NCBI GenBank assembly: GCA_002787775.1
Contig: PCUW01000010.1
Span: 1-64,000, forward strand
Length of the DNA: 64,000 bases
Origin: Bdellovibrionales bacterium CG12_big_fil_rev_8_21_14_0_65_38_15
GTDB taxonomy: Bacteria; Bdellovibrionota; Bacteriovoracia; Bacteriovoracales; Bacteriovoracaceae
Direction of reading: 5' to 3'
This document shows, piece by piece, positions 41,547 through 50,384 of this stretch. The notes under the pieces are model-generated. The model did not search any database. It was not told where the DNA came from and saw only the letters and a list, made by a program, of their open reading frames with translations. Within the stretch, counting starts at the first letter, position 1. Each line of letters starts with the position of its first letter. The translations under genes and the position numbers were made by a program.

Positions 41547-42130
41547 ATCTTAACATCTAGCTCACAAGAAAATCGTGATTTCTTTTTAAGACAGCTCATT
41601 GTGTTAATCTCTGCCTTTTCATGTCCATCAAGTCCATCAATTAATGGAGAGTAGAGCCTAGCAAGTGCAGCTTTTTGAATATCAGTCGTTTTATCCATTT
41701 GAATGATATATTGATTTTTACCTTTCTTTTTATAAGGTAAGTTAGCGACTTCTATCTGTGTACTTCCTTCATATGGAATGGGAGAAATTAATACAACCTG
41801 TCCATCTTTAAGGATAAGTTCACCGAGGTTTGTTCTTAAGGTTTTAAGTTGTTTTTTTGGTTTATTGGTCTCGACAAGCTCATCTTTTATTTTATCGTAT
41901 ACACCCCAAATTGACTTTGATCTTTTATAGGCAGATGCAATTCGATAATTTTTAGGATCTGATTTTTTTTCTACTCTTTGGTCTATAATGGTCGTTTTAT
42001 TTTCTTTTACGGTCGCTATAGCTCGCTCATGGCTCATATCAAGCCAAGAATCAAAAGAGACCTTGGCAAAACTGACACCGCAAAGTCCGGCTGAAAGTAG
42101 AAAGATAATAATAAGTGGCGTTTTATTCAC
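41540..42130 (-). CDS. Exported protein of unknown function
   Basis: About 196 residues. The GTG at 42130, five bases after GGGAGC, gives a clear signal peptide (NKTPLIIIFLLSAGLCGVSFA) and is preferred over an ATG at 42148. The mature part starts FDSWLDMSHERAIATVKE and is charged with a Cys-containing C-terminus (MSCLKKKSRFSCELDV). No family recognised. It overlaps the previous gene at the 3' end and starts just upstream of, and divergent from, the giant radical-SAM gene. Confidence 0.58.
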   Translation of the reverse strand: MNKTPLIIIFLLSAGLCGVSFAKVSFDSWLDMSHERAIATVKENKTTIIDQRVEKKSDPKNYRIASAYKRSKSIWGVYDKIKDELVETNKPKKQLKTLRTNLGELILKDGQVVLISPIPYEGSTQIEVANLPYKKKGKNQYIIQMDKTTDIQKAALARLYSPLIDGLDGHEKAEINTMSCLKKKSRFSCELDVKIQ

Positions 42131-42267
42131 AAGTAGCTCCCTATCCATTACTTAAGCAAGATAGGTGCCCATTTGGGAACGTAATTGAAGGGAGTTGGGC
42201 CGTCTATTATTTTGACAGACGTCATAGTTACTATGAAATAAGCTGTATCACGGTTACAATATTAAGC

Positions 42268-45200
42268 ATGCCTAGTGATCAAATATTGGCCAAAGAAGCC
42301 TCTGAACTAAGTTTAGAAGACTTAAAAAACGTTAAACGGATGCTTGATGAGCGCTCAAGCGCCCACTGTTTGGCTAAATGGTATCAAGTCACTTTAAATC
42401 TCCATAATGGCCGTTCGGCGAGTTGTTGCTTACAACCCTCAAAACCACTTAATCTAAAGGCAATTCGTCAAGATATAGCTGAAATCCATAATGGTGAAGC
42501 TCATGTTTTAGAGCGTGTTGCTTTAAGGCAAGGTCAAAAAATTGATGAATGCTCGGCCTGTTGGAACGTTGAAAAAGAGGGGCGCTATTCAGAGAGGCAT
42601 TTTAAATCAGCTGACTCATGGGCAATTGGAAAAATGGCTGAGTCTCAAGAAGATCCAAGAAATATTAGCCCTACATATGTAGAAGTAAGTTTTTCCAGCC
42701 AATGCCAACTGAGATGCAGCTACTGTAACCCTGAGACTAGCTCATCAATTGCAAAAGAAATTGAACAAAGCGGAGCTTATCCTGATCGATTTACTCAGAT
42801 GGGAATAATGGAAAGATCTAAGCGAGGAGTCCTTCCTGTCAGTGAACAGAGTGAGGCCACAAATCCCTATGTTGATGCTTTTTGGCATTGGATTCCAACT
42901 GTCTATAAAGATTTAAAAGTTTTAAGGGTTACAGGTGGTGAACCTTTTTTAAGTGAAGATACTTTTAAATTTATAGATTACGTCAAAAATAATCCCAATC
43001 CCTTAATGGCGATTGAATTTAACTCAAATTTATCTTTTCCAAGTGCCGTATTTCAACGATTTGAAAATGCATTTTCACAGATACCTAGAGACAACTATAA
43101 ATCAACGACGCTCTATGTTTCACTAGATTGTTGGGGAGAAAGGGCAGAATATATAAGATTTGGAATGCGCATTAAGGAAATTGAAAAAAACATAGAACGT
43201 CTTCTGTCTAAGTTTCCACAAATGAGATTAACCATTACATCTACAATAAGTGTTCTTGGGATTCAAACATTTGATGAATTATTATCAAAAGTTATCGAAT
43301 TAAAAAAGAAGTGGGGACATAGCAGAATTTCATTAACAGCGTATCCTTTAGTTTTTCCTCCTTTTCAAGCGGTAAGCATCGCGAGTGAACCGCTCAAAGC
43401 TGAACTCCAACGTGTTGAGGCAAAAACTATTGAATCTGAGGATTTTAGTGTTCGCGAAAAGGAAATGATAAGCGCAATATCATCAAGTTCAAGACAAGTG
43501 ATAGAAGAAGATTTAGAAAGAAAGTTGAAGATAGATTTTTATCGTTTCTTTGAAACTTATGATAGAAGAAAGAAAACATCCTTAATAAAAATTTTCCCTG
43601 AACATATAAACCTTTTCGAAAAAGGAAAAGAGCTCTCTTCGATTGAAAAAAAGATTTGGCTTAAGGCTGTTCATAGTACAAATAGTCAACAAGCAGTTGA
43701 GGCCATTGAAAGTTTAGTCAGCTCTTTTCCAAACGATAAAGAAATCTCATTTGAGTTATTATCTCGCTTAGTTGCTAAAGATGATCTTTCTCTAAAATAT
43801 CTTTTAAATCTTGATTCATTTAGTGAAGAATCAATTCAACTTATCGTAAAGGGTCTGTCTCTACCAAATCGAGCTACTGATTTGATAAAACTATTATTCA
43901 AAAACGCAACTTTAAATAAGAATTTTAAAGATCATTTTAATCGCATTGATATAAATAACTCTGGTTTTAATTGTGAACAATTTTATATTTGGAACAAATC
44001 AGTCATTGATTTTAATATTGATGTTGAATTATGGTCACCGATACTGACATCTTTATATGAAAAATGTCATTCATTAAAATTAAAAAACAGCCTAATCCTT
44101 TCGACAAAATACTTACAAAAAAAATATACAGATTCAATAGGAGAGTTAGATTATACAATTAACACAGCCTTCTTTCAAAGACGGCCATTAAACGATGTCT
44201 TACTTTTAGAGAATTTGTTTACAAATGAAAATAGAGAGCTAACTGACTTTTTACCATCCTATCTTGCTTCAATACCTCTAGATATTAATTTGGCAAATTC
44301 TTTGATCACAATTGCAAAGCAAAAAAAAGATTATGCAGGACAAATTGCAAATGGCTTGGCCGTCTGGCGTGGTAAATTAAATCAATGCTTACAACTATTA
44401 TTTGAAGGGGATGCCTACATAAATGCTCTTATCGCTAAGAACATAGGCCTAGATCTGCAAATTGCACAGACGTTACTAAATCTTGATGAAATTAAAATAG
44501 CTGATACCTTAGGTGAATGGTTAGAAGCGGGTCTTAATGTAGAGCCAAGTCTGTTATCTTCTATTATTTTCGATAGATCAATCAGTGGTAATATTCCGTT
44601 TAAATGGATTCCGCTAGCAATAAAAATGTCACAAGAAAAAGATCTTGCAACATCTTTCATTAATGAGTTTATTGGTTCATTTAAGCAAATCAACACAAAG
44701 CAAACGGGATACTTTTTTGATGCTTTAAAAGTATTTTCTGTTTTGCCAAACCATTCTACCTTAATTTCATTTTTCAAACTTGCTGATAAATCAACCTTTT
44801 ATAATTATATAGAATACTCAAAACGCTTACATGTAATAGATATTCTCATTGAGGAATACCTTTCAAGAATAGAGCTTGAAGACGAAAAAGGTGAACTTCC
44901 ATATTTTTATAATATGCTCACAAAAGAATCAGTGGCAATTGATTTAGACCTGCATTTGAGAAAGATTTTTATTTCGCCAAAAGAACATTGGGGTCTTTGG
45001 GAATTAATTGTTATAAATTTTGAGCCAAATAGACTTTTGGAGCTTATTCTTAAGTTTTTTAAAGAAGATCCTAAGATTTTTCAATCGGTAGAAAGAAGTT
45101 ATTTTAAATATTTTTTTAATGAATATGGAAGTAAAATAGAATTTACTAAATTTGAATCGCAGATTTTACCATTTTGGTGGACATTATTTTTAGATGAAGC

Positions 45201-46950
45201 TGGTGTCTTAACAAATAAATTGGTGTGGTCTGCACTTCTTTCAGTCAATAGTGATTTGGAATATTGGTCAATGAGAGATTATATTGCCAAAGCTTCATCA
45301 TTTGATTTTGATTTAAAATCAATAAACCATATTTCACTAAGCGATGAAGCTAAGTATGATCTAGCTTGTCTTTTACTCGATAAAAATGTGATTGATGAGT
45401 CAATTGTTATGTCATATCAATCGATTTTATCTAGTCTTTCTCATAAATATATTTGGAGTTTATTGGATATTATTTTACAAAAAGACATATGCGCAATCAA
45501 TTTTGGTTACTTTACTCAAGCTGCTGTTTTTTCCAATTTAAGTAATGAGTCATTTTATTCAACACTTCTTCAACTTTTCGAAAAGATGGATGATAAAGTT
45601 AAATACAAATCTAATTATTGCTCTAGCTGGATTCGTTATGATTCAACACTTCAATTAATGATTTATTTTTGTAATGCCCAAATGTTTCTTGATGCACTAA
45701 GAGATCTTAATCCCGTTAAAAGAATTTGGTATCTAAATCAATATTTAAGCTTCCCTAAATTTCTTAAGGATCAATGGGGGATTCATCTGCTTAAAGAATT
45801 AGATGAAATTGATCCTCAACTTCTCTTTATCTTTAACGAAGAAGTTAATCTGTCAAAAGAAGGATTTTTTGACGACCTTTTATCGCTTTTGCCTCTTTCA
45901 TCAATATTAACAGCAAGACTTCTACCAACTGATGACTTTGTTTTAAAACTCAATTGTCTTAAACAGGAAGAAGGTTTTTTCTGTTTACAGCTTCGTAATG
46001 ATGGGCCTTTTGATAAAGACTGGTCGACTGAGCAAGTTAAGGAGATGCTGACTGAATACCAGGATGAATTTTTCAAAATTGCAAAAGATAAATTTCCGAC
46101 TGAATTTTGGATTGAAATTGCACAGACTTCTGTAGAGCCGACTAAAATAGCAGCACTTTTACTTCCTACAAATGAATTTTTACCACGAATTGATAACGAC
46201 AATGAATATCATTTTCACCTTATTGAACTCCACGCTGAAAATTTGAGCAAAGCTTCTATTAATAATGATCTTTTGACCTTTTTTAGATATGTTGAAAAAG
46301 ATAAGATATTTTGTTTTTTAAAAAATGTTCAACATGATGAAGAACTCTTTAATCTTTATGCTTTTTCAAATAACGATGTTTCTGATATATTTGAACAAGT
46401 CTTTCAAGAAAAGAGTGAATTACCCCATTCTCTACTCAGTGACATTCTATTACGTTTTATTCATTTTTATGAAGCAGAAAGGATTATCGCTAGAATTAAA
46501 GAGTTTAATTTTCGTGATATTCATTTATTTTCTTTTGATACGAAGACAGAACTTGATTTAGTAACAAAGAAACTTGTTCTAAGAACATGTAAAATTCTAG
46601 TTGAACTTGGTGCTGAATCTTATGCGTTAGATCTCGCATTAAAGTCTTCTGTTCAGGTTGATGAAAAACTAGATGTTATGTTGGCTCCTCTATACTTTTT
46701 ATGTGAAAATAATGTCTTGAAAAATTTAGATTGGGGCCCGAAATTTATATCGACTTTAGCAATAATGCCTGAGCATTCACCGTTTTGTTGGAATTTAGTT
46801 GATATTATTATCGATCATAAACTTGATAGGTCACTTGGTTATAGGCACTTTGCTTCAAGCCCTTTAGTTAGTCGTGTTAAAAATGAGCGACCATTTTTTA
46901 AACTTCTCGCCTATTTTAAGGGAATTGTTAACACCAGTGCTGATATGTAG
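42268..46950 (+). CDS. Giant radical-SAM protein with N-terminal twitch-like domain and ~1100-residue helical C-terminus
   Basis: 1560 residues from ATG 42268 (the frame is open upstream without a good start). Residues 34-98 carry Cys34, Cys53-Cys54 and C-x-x-C at 95-98 (ECSACW), matching the N-terminal auxiliary-cluster (twitch) region of the twitch-type radical-SAM family. The radical-SAM core follows with C-x3-C-x2-C at 146, 150 and 153 (QCQLRCSYC), then GGEPF near residue 220 and a TIM-barrel-like core to about 430. The remaining 1100 residues are AT-rich in codons and almost all helical, with repeated hydrophobic heptad-like blocks, suggesting a HEAT/armadillo-like solenoid. Such an appendix on a twitch radical-SAM protein is new to me. 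Substrate unknown. Confidence 0.8.
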   Translation: MPSDQILAKEASELSLEDLKNVKRMLDERSSAHCLAKWYQVTLNLHNGRSASCCLQPSKPLNLKAIRQDIAEIHNGEAHVLERVALRQGQKIDECSACWNVEKEGRYSERHFKSADSWAIGKMAESQEDPRNISPTYVEVSFSSQCQLRCSYCNPETSSSIAKEIEQSGAYPDRFTQMGIMERSKRGVLPVSEQSEATNPYVDAFWHWIPTVYKDLKVLRVTGGEPFLSEDTFKFIDYVKNNPNPLMAIEFNSNLSFPSAVFQRFENAFSQIPRDNYKSTTLYVSLDCWGERAEYIRFGMRIKEIEKNIERLLSKFPQMRLTITSTISVLGIQTFDELLSKVIELKKKWGHSRISLTAYPLVFPPFQAVSIASEPLKAELQRVEAKTIESEDFSVREKEMISAISSSSRQVIEEDLERKLKIDFYRFFETYDRRKKTSLIKIFPEHINLFEKGKELSSIEKKIWLKAVHSTNSQQAVEAIESLVSSFPNDKEISFELLSRLVAKDDLSLKYLLNLDSFSEESIQLIVKGLSLPNRATDLIKLLFKNATLNKNFKDHFNRIDINNSGFNCEQFYIWNKSVIDFNIDVELWSPILTSLYEKCHSLKLKNSLILSTKYLQKKYTDSIGELDYTINTAFFQRRPLNDVLLLENLFTNENRELTDFLPSYLASIPLDINLANSLITIAKQKKDYAGQIANGLAVWRGKLNQCLQLLFEGDAYINALIAKNIGLDLQIAQTLLNLDEIKIADTLGEWLEAGLNVEPSLLSSIIFDRSISGNIPFKWIPLAIKMSQEKDLATSFINEFIGSFKQINTKQTGYFFDALKVFSVLPNHSTLISFFKLADKSTFYNYIEYSKRLHVIDILIEEYLSRIELEDEKGELPYFYNMLTKESVAIDLDLHLRKIFISPKEHWGLWELIVINFEPNRLLELILKFFKEDPKIFQSVERSYFKYFFNEYGSKIEFTKFESQILPFWWTLFLDEAGVLTNKLVWSALLSVNSDLEYWSMRDYIAKASSFDFDLKSINHISLSDEAKYDLACLLLDKNVIDESIVMSYQSILSSLSHKYIWSLLDIILQKDICAINFGYFTQAAVFSNLSNESFYSTLLQLFEKMDDKVKYKSNYCSSWIRYDSTLQLMIYFCNAQMFLDALRDLNPVKRIWYLNQYLSFPKFLKDQWGIHLLKELDEIDPQLLFIFNEEVNLSKEGFFDDLLSLLPLSSILTARLLPTDDFVLKLNCLKQEEGFFCLQLRNDGPFDKDWSTEQVKEMLTEYQDEFFKIAKDKFPTEFWIEIAQTSVEPTKIAALLLPTNEFLPRIDNDNEYHFHLIELHAENLSKASINNDLLTFFRYVEKDKIFCFLKNVQHDEELFNLYAFSNNDVSDIFEQVFQEKSELPHSLLSDILLRFIHFYEAERIIARIKEFNFRDIHLFSFDTKTELDLVTKKLVLRTCKILVELGAESYALDLALKSSVQVDEKLDVMLAPLYFLCENNVLKNLDWGPKFISTLAIMPEHSPFCWNLVDIIIDHKLDRSLGYRHFASSPLVSRVKNERPFFKLLAYFKGIVNTSADM

Positions 46951-47892
46951 TTAAAGCTCAATGAGAACTTTTGCTAAATCTTGGCCAATTAGATTGTCTA
47001 CAAAGCCTAGTCGAGATACGTCAAAATGGATTTTCTCCCACCTGTCTTTTGTATCGAACTCATCGCAGTCATATATTTCTAATGAGTGATGTGCAGATAT
47101 CAATAAAGATTCTTCTGCCGATTTATTTGTTTCAATTTCCCCAGCGCAGATTGAACCGTTCGAAAGAAGTCTATGTTCAAGCTCACTGCATGATCTTATA
47201 TATTTAATTTTTTTAGAAATATAAAATTTGGAATTCAGGGAATAATCTTGAGAAATTAAAAGATCGTTGTCTTCAAAGTGCTGGTTATTGTTCATCACTT
47301 TTAATAGTTCTCGAATATGCTCAAAGGGGCGAGTTTTTTCATGAGGTATGATCTGATTCACAGGATTCAAAAGATGAACAGATATATTCTCTTCAATTGG
47401 TGTTCTTTTTTTAAATTCAGAAAACTCAAGGGCGAGTTCACTCGCTGTATTTAAACCACTATCACAAACACCAATAAAAATATTTTTTGAATTTTTTCTT
47501 ATAGATTTGTTATGATGTTTCACTGAATAGAGCATGACATTATCTGCCCATATTTGTGGAACCCATGACTTTAATTCTTCAGAGATAAGGATCACTGTTT
47601 TTAGTGAATTTCCTGGTCTTGCAAATCGTATGAAAAAATCAACAAGTGGTATCACTCCATCTACACTTGTGATCCATCTATGTTTTGAAAGTGTTTCATA
47701 GGTTCTAATTGTTGAAAGTGATAAAAAATTAGCATGATGTTCAAACGGTTTTGATAGGAATTCAAATAATGAAATTGTTGAAGCACCTTCATTAAACGTT
47801 TCAGCTCTTATTCGTGCTTGATCGTGCATGATGGCAATAGGGTCGAAGTTTCTTTCATTAAAAGCTGATTGAAGTTTATGAAGTGTAGGCAC
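46951..47892 (-). CDS. Unknown protein coupled to a glycosyltransferase gene
   Basis: About 313 residues from a GTG seven bases after CGGAG, starting inside the end of the glycosyltransferase gene (17-base overlap); an earlier ATG at 48015 would overlap it by 140 bases and is rejected. Possible Rossmann-like features: SLKTVILISEELKSW and KNIFIGVCDSGLNTASELALEF. Moderately hydrophilic, no signal or membrane segment. Three Cys. Its stop abuts the stop of the giant radical-SAM gene with no bases between. I do not recognise a family. Its coupling to the glycosyltransferase suggests a shared pathway. Confidence 0.6.
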   Translation of the reverse strand: MPTLHKLQSAFNERNFDPIAIMHDQARIRAETFNEGASTISLFEFLSKPFEHHANFLSLSTIRTYETLSKHRWITSVDGVIPLVDFFIRFARPGNSLKTVILISEELKSWVPQIWADNVMLYSVKHHNKSIRKNSKNIFIGVCDSGLNTASELALEFSEFKKRTPIEENISVHLLNPVNQIIPHEKTRPFEHIRELLKVMNNNQHFEDNDLLISQDYSLNSKFYISKKIKYIRSCSELEHRLLSNGSICAGEIETNKSAEESLLISAHHSLEIYDCDEFDTKDRWEKIHFDVSRLGFVDNLIGQDLAKVLIEL

Positions 47893-49120
47893 TGTAGCAC
47901 TCCGTATAAATTTTTTTATTTGTATTATTTTTGTCTGCGAACGGTTTTGATGGATTTTCTCTAAAGCATCTCGTAAATTCCCAAAATAAACGATTGAACC
48001 CAATAAATTGTTCAATGTTTTTATTGGTGATTATTTTGTCGATTTCTTTTGAAATAATATCCATTGAAAACTGCTCATTTATCGTTTTTGATTGAGTTGT
48101 TTTGTCTTGAATCGACGGTTTAGGTTGTTCAAGTATACTGTTAATGACTTGTTGGTCATTAAATTGAAAATGATGATTTGAGCTTAGGACATCGATTTTT
48201 CTTGAATGAGGTGCTTGTCTAATGAAGTCATTATAGCCTCCCCATCCTGTTAAAATAAGTGGTAAACCGGTTGATGCTGCTTCAATCGGTGCCATCCCAA
48301 AGTCTTCATCATGAAATGTACTTAAGCTGATAAAACAATCGCTGGCATTATAGGCTACTGCTAATTCCTCAGAACTTAGACTTCCAATCCATTTAATATT
48401 TGGGCCAAGGCTATTTTCAAGTTGTAGCTGAGTTGTTCCAGCTGCTAAATAATTTCCATGAAAAGGTGAGCCTTGGTCATCAATTTCACCCGCGATAATT
48501 AAGTTTGCCGATGGTAGTTTTGTTAGAACTTGATGTTTAAATATATTTGCAAGTTGAATAATATTTTTTTGATTTGTTATTCTTCCAGCGTATATAAAAT
48601 TTATCATAAGTGGATCAATATCGTAAAAAGTATGAAATTGAGTAATGTCTTTTTCCGAATGATTAAAAGTTTTGTGATCAACTGCAAAGGACACTTTCTT
48701 TACTTGATCAGAGCTTTTGTTCAAAAATTGAGTCACAAATTTTAATTGAGATTGAGAAGCCGTAATGAACTGGACTTTAAAATTCTTTAGCAGAGCTTCT
48801 TGTTCAAGCCAATCATTACAATAAACAGAAAAGTCACCATACAAGTGAATAATAAGAGGGACATCAATATTACGTTTTAATAGTCTTTCTAGTAATTGTT
48901 TAGGTGTTGGTCTGTGGTCGATAAAGATTATTCGATCTGGCTCAAAAGTTTTTAGCTGATCAGCAAGTGTTTCTAGGTGAAGTTCACCTTTTAAATGATC
49001 GTAATCAAAATATTGAATATCATGCTTAAGCAAAGAATAAGATGATTTGATATTATCAGTAATACTGATACAACTTTTCCATTCAGAGCTTCTAAATGCA
49101 TAGAGCAAGGCTAATTTCAT
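47876..49120 (-). CDS. GT-B-fold glycosyltransferase (GT4-like)
   Basis: 414 residues. GT-B family pattern: FIYAGRITNQKNIIQLANIF and LIIAGEIDDQGS in the C-terminal half, followed by NIKWIGSLSSEELAVAYNASDCFISLS and the donor-binding EDFGMAPIEAASTGLPLIL (E-x7-E), then TGWGGYNDF. This is the GT1/GT4 signature for nucleotide-sugar-dependent transfer. The acceptor is unknown. No signal or membrane domain. The C-terminal 40 residues are hydrophilic and encoded over the start of the next gene. An AT-rich neighbourhood is shared with the facing radical-SAM gene. Confidence 0.83.
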   Translation of the reverse strand: MKLALLYAFRSSEWKSCISITDNIKSSYSLLKHDIQYFDYDHLKGELHLETLADQLKTFEPDRIIFIDHRPTPKQLLERLLKRNIDVPLIIHLYGDFSVYCNDWLEQEALLKNFKVQFITASQSQLKFVTQFLNKSSDQVKKVSFAVDHKTFNHSEKDITQFHTFYDIDPLMINFIYAGRITNQKNIIQLANIFKHQVLTKLPSANLIIAGEIDDQGSPFHGNYLAAGTTQLQLENSLGPNIKWIGSLSSEELAVAYNASDCFISLSTFHDEDFGMAPIEAASTGLPLILTGWGGYNDFIRQAPHSRKIDVLSSNHHFQFNDQQVINSILEQPKPSIQDKTTQSKTINEQFSMDIISKEIDKIITNKNIEQFIGFNRLFWEFTRCFRENPSKPFADKNNTNKKIYTECYSAYTS

Positions 49121-49186
49121 CGATAATACTGCCTACATTAAGTTTAAATTATTGTAGGAGATATGCATCTTTATTACTAGGTTTGA

Positions 49187-50116
49187 TTATGACCGAGTAA
49201 TAACGTATGATTTGTGGGGTAACGGTCCAGAGAAATCTTTTGGGATCGTAAGGTGAGTGGTTTCTTTGACTTCCATCGTTTCTAATAACTCTTGATCAAA
49301 CTTAAATTTCTTTTTATTGGTAGAAAAATACAATGTTCCTTTAGGAGCCAATTTATCATAAGCGGCTGCAATTAATCCGATATGATCATCTTGAATATCA
49401 AAGCTATCTTGCATTTTTTTAGAGTTTGAAAATGATGGAGGATCTAAGAAAATAATATCGAATTTTTCTTTATCATTAACCATATAATCAAGAGCGTCGG
49501 CCCTAAGCAGTGCATGCTTACTGGTGCTAACCCCGTTTAATGCATAATTTCTAGATGCCCATTCAAGGTAGGTATTAGACATATCAACGCTTAAACTTGT
49601 TTTCGCTCCACCTAAAACTGCTTGAACACTGACACTGGCGGTATAACAAAATAGATTCAAAACCTTTTTACCATTAGACTCTTTAAACATTTTTTTCCTA
49701 AGAGGTCTGTGATCGAGAAAGAGTCCAGTATCTAAGAAATCTGACAAATTAACTTGAAGTAGGGCTTGGCCCTCTTTTACTTCCATCAATTTTGAAACGT
49801 GATCTAGTCTTTGGTATTGAGAGTCTCCTTTTTGACGAAATCTCTCTTTGAGGTAAATATCTTTTTCTTTTATTCCAAGTTCTGAAAGACCTAAACGTAT
49901 TTCAGAAAGTTGTCTCTCAATTTTCTCATCGCTATCAAGCCCTTCAACGGCGCCAATATGGATGACGGCACAAGGTCCATAAAGATCGATACTAAACGGA
50001 TATTCAGGGATATCACGATGAATAAGGCGAAAAGCATCTGTCTCTTCTTGCTTAGACCATTTTTTTAGTATTTTAAATTTTTTATGCATTCTGTTTTTTA
50101 GGGGTGTATCAGTCAT
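49187..50116 (-). CDS. RlmK-like SAM-dependent rRNA methyltransferase
   Basis: About 309 residues. Resembles the C-terminal RlmK half of RlmKL, which makes m7G2069 of 23S rRNA in E. coli. The SAM site is NLFCYTASVSVQAVLGGAKTSLSVDMS, and the catalytic motif IIFLDPPSFSNSKK (DPPSF) is clear. The N-terminal PUA/EEHEE-like linker reads IHIGAVEGLDSDEKIE. An alternative start at 50119 or 50173 is possible; the ATG at 50116, six bases after GGA, is the best. It overlaps the upstream small gene (coupled operon with prfC). No separate RlmL half is seen. Confidence 0.85.
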   Translation of the reverse strand: MTDTPLKNRMHKKFKILKKWSKQEETDAFRLIHRDIPEYPFSIDLYGPCAVIHIGAVEGLDSDEKIERQLSEIRLGLSELGIKEKDIYLKERFRQKGDSQYQRLDHVSKLMEVKEGQALLQVNLSDFLDTGLFLDHRPLRKKMFKESNGKKVLNLFCYTASVSVQAVLGGAKTSLSVDMSNTYLEWASRNYALNGVSTSKHALLRADALDYMVNDKEKFDIIFLDPPSFSNSKKMQDSFDIQDDHIGLIAAAYDKLAPKGTLYFSTNKKKFKFDQELLETMEVKETTHLTIPKDFSGPLPHKSYVITRS

Positions 50117-50384
50117 CATTTTTCCAATTAAGTATCCACTGATGAAGTTGGTGAGCAAGAATTGCTTGTGCACTTACTTTATAACCCATCACAGTTAGTT
50201 TTATTCCATCATAAAATATATGAGCTTGCTCTTTTTCGAGGTGTGTTATCACTGTTTGTCCAAATTTTTTCTTTGTTTGGACAAGCTCCTTTTTAAATTC
50301 GAACTTTACAGAAAAAAGCCATGGAAAAAAGCCATGGCCTATCAGCAAAAGTGCATTACTATTAAATGTTGGGATTAGTTTCAT
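50109..50384 (-). CDS. Small hypothetical protein containing a 13-bp tandem repeat
   Basis: 91 residues. The stop of prfC overlaps its start (ATGA) and its own stop overlaps the next start, so it is firmly embedded in the operon. Reads FNSNALLLIGHGFFPWLFSVKF, later IFYDGIKLTVMGYKV. Two exact 13-base units (50311-50336) fall in its N-terminal part; because 13 is not a multiple of three, gain or loss of a unit would shift the frame. No family recognised. No signal peptide is obvious. Confidence 0.55.
   Translation of the reverse strand: MKLIPTFNSNALLLIGHGFFPWLFSVKFEFKKELVQTKKKFGQTVITHLEKEQAHIFYDGIKLTVMGYKVSAQAILAHQLHQWILNWKNDD
50311..50336 (-). repeat. 13-bp tandem duplication in a coding sequence
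   Basis: GAAAAAAGCCATG occurs twice in direct contact (50311-50323 and 50324-50336), followed by GCC. A slippage-prone unit within a gene. It is not a multiple of three, so a change in copy number would toggle the reading frame of the 91-residue gene. Confidence 0.7.

Noticed and set aside
48013-48015. ATG start at 48015 for the unknown gene next to the glycosyltransferase
   Set aside because: It would overlap the glycosyltransferase by 140 bases and has no ribosome-binding site, whereas GTG 47892 has CGGAG at the right distance.
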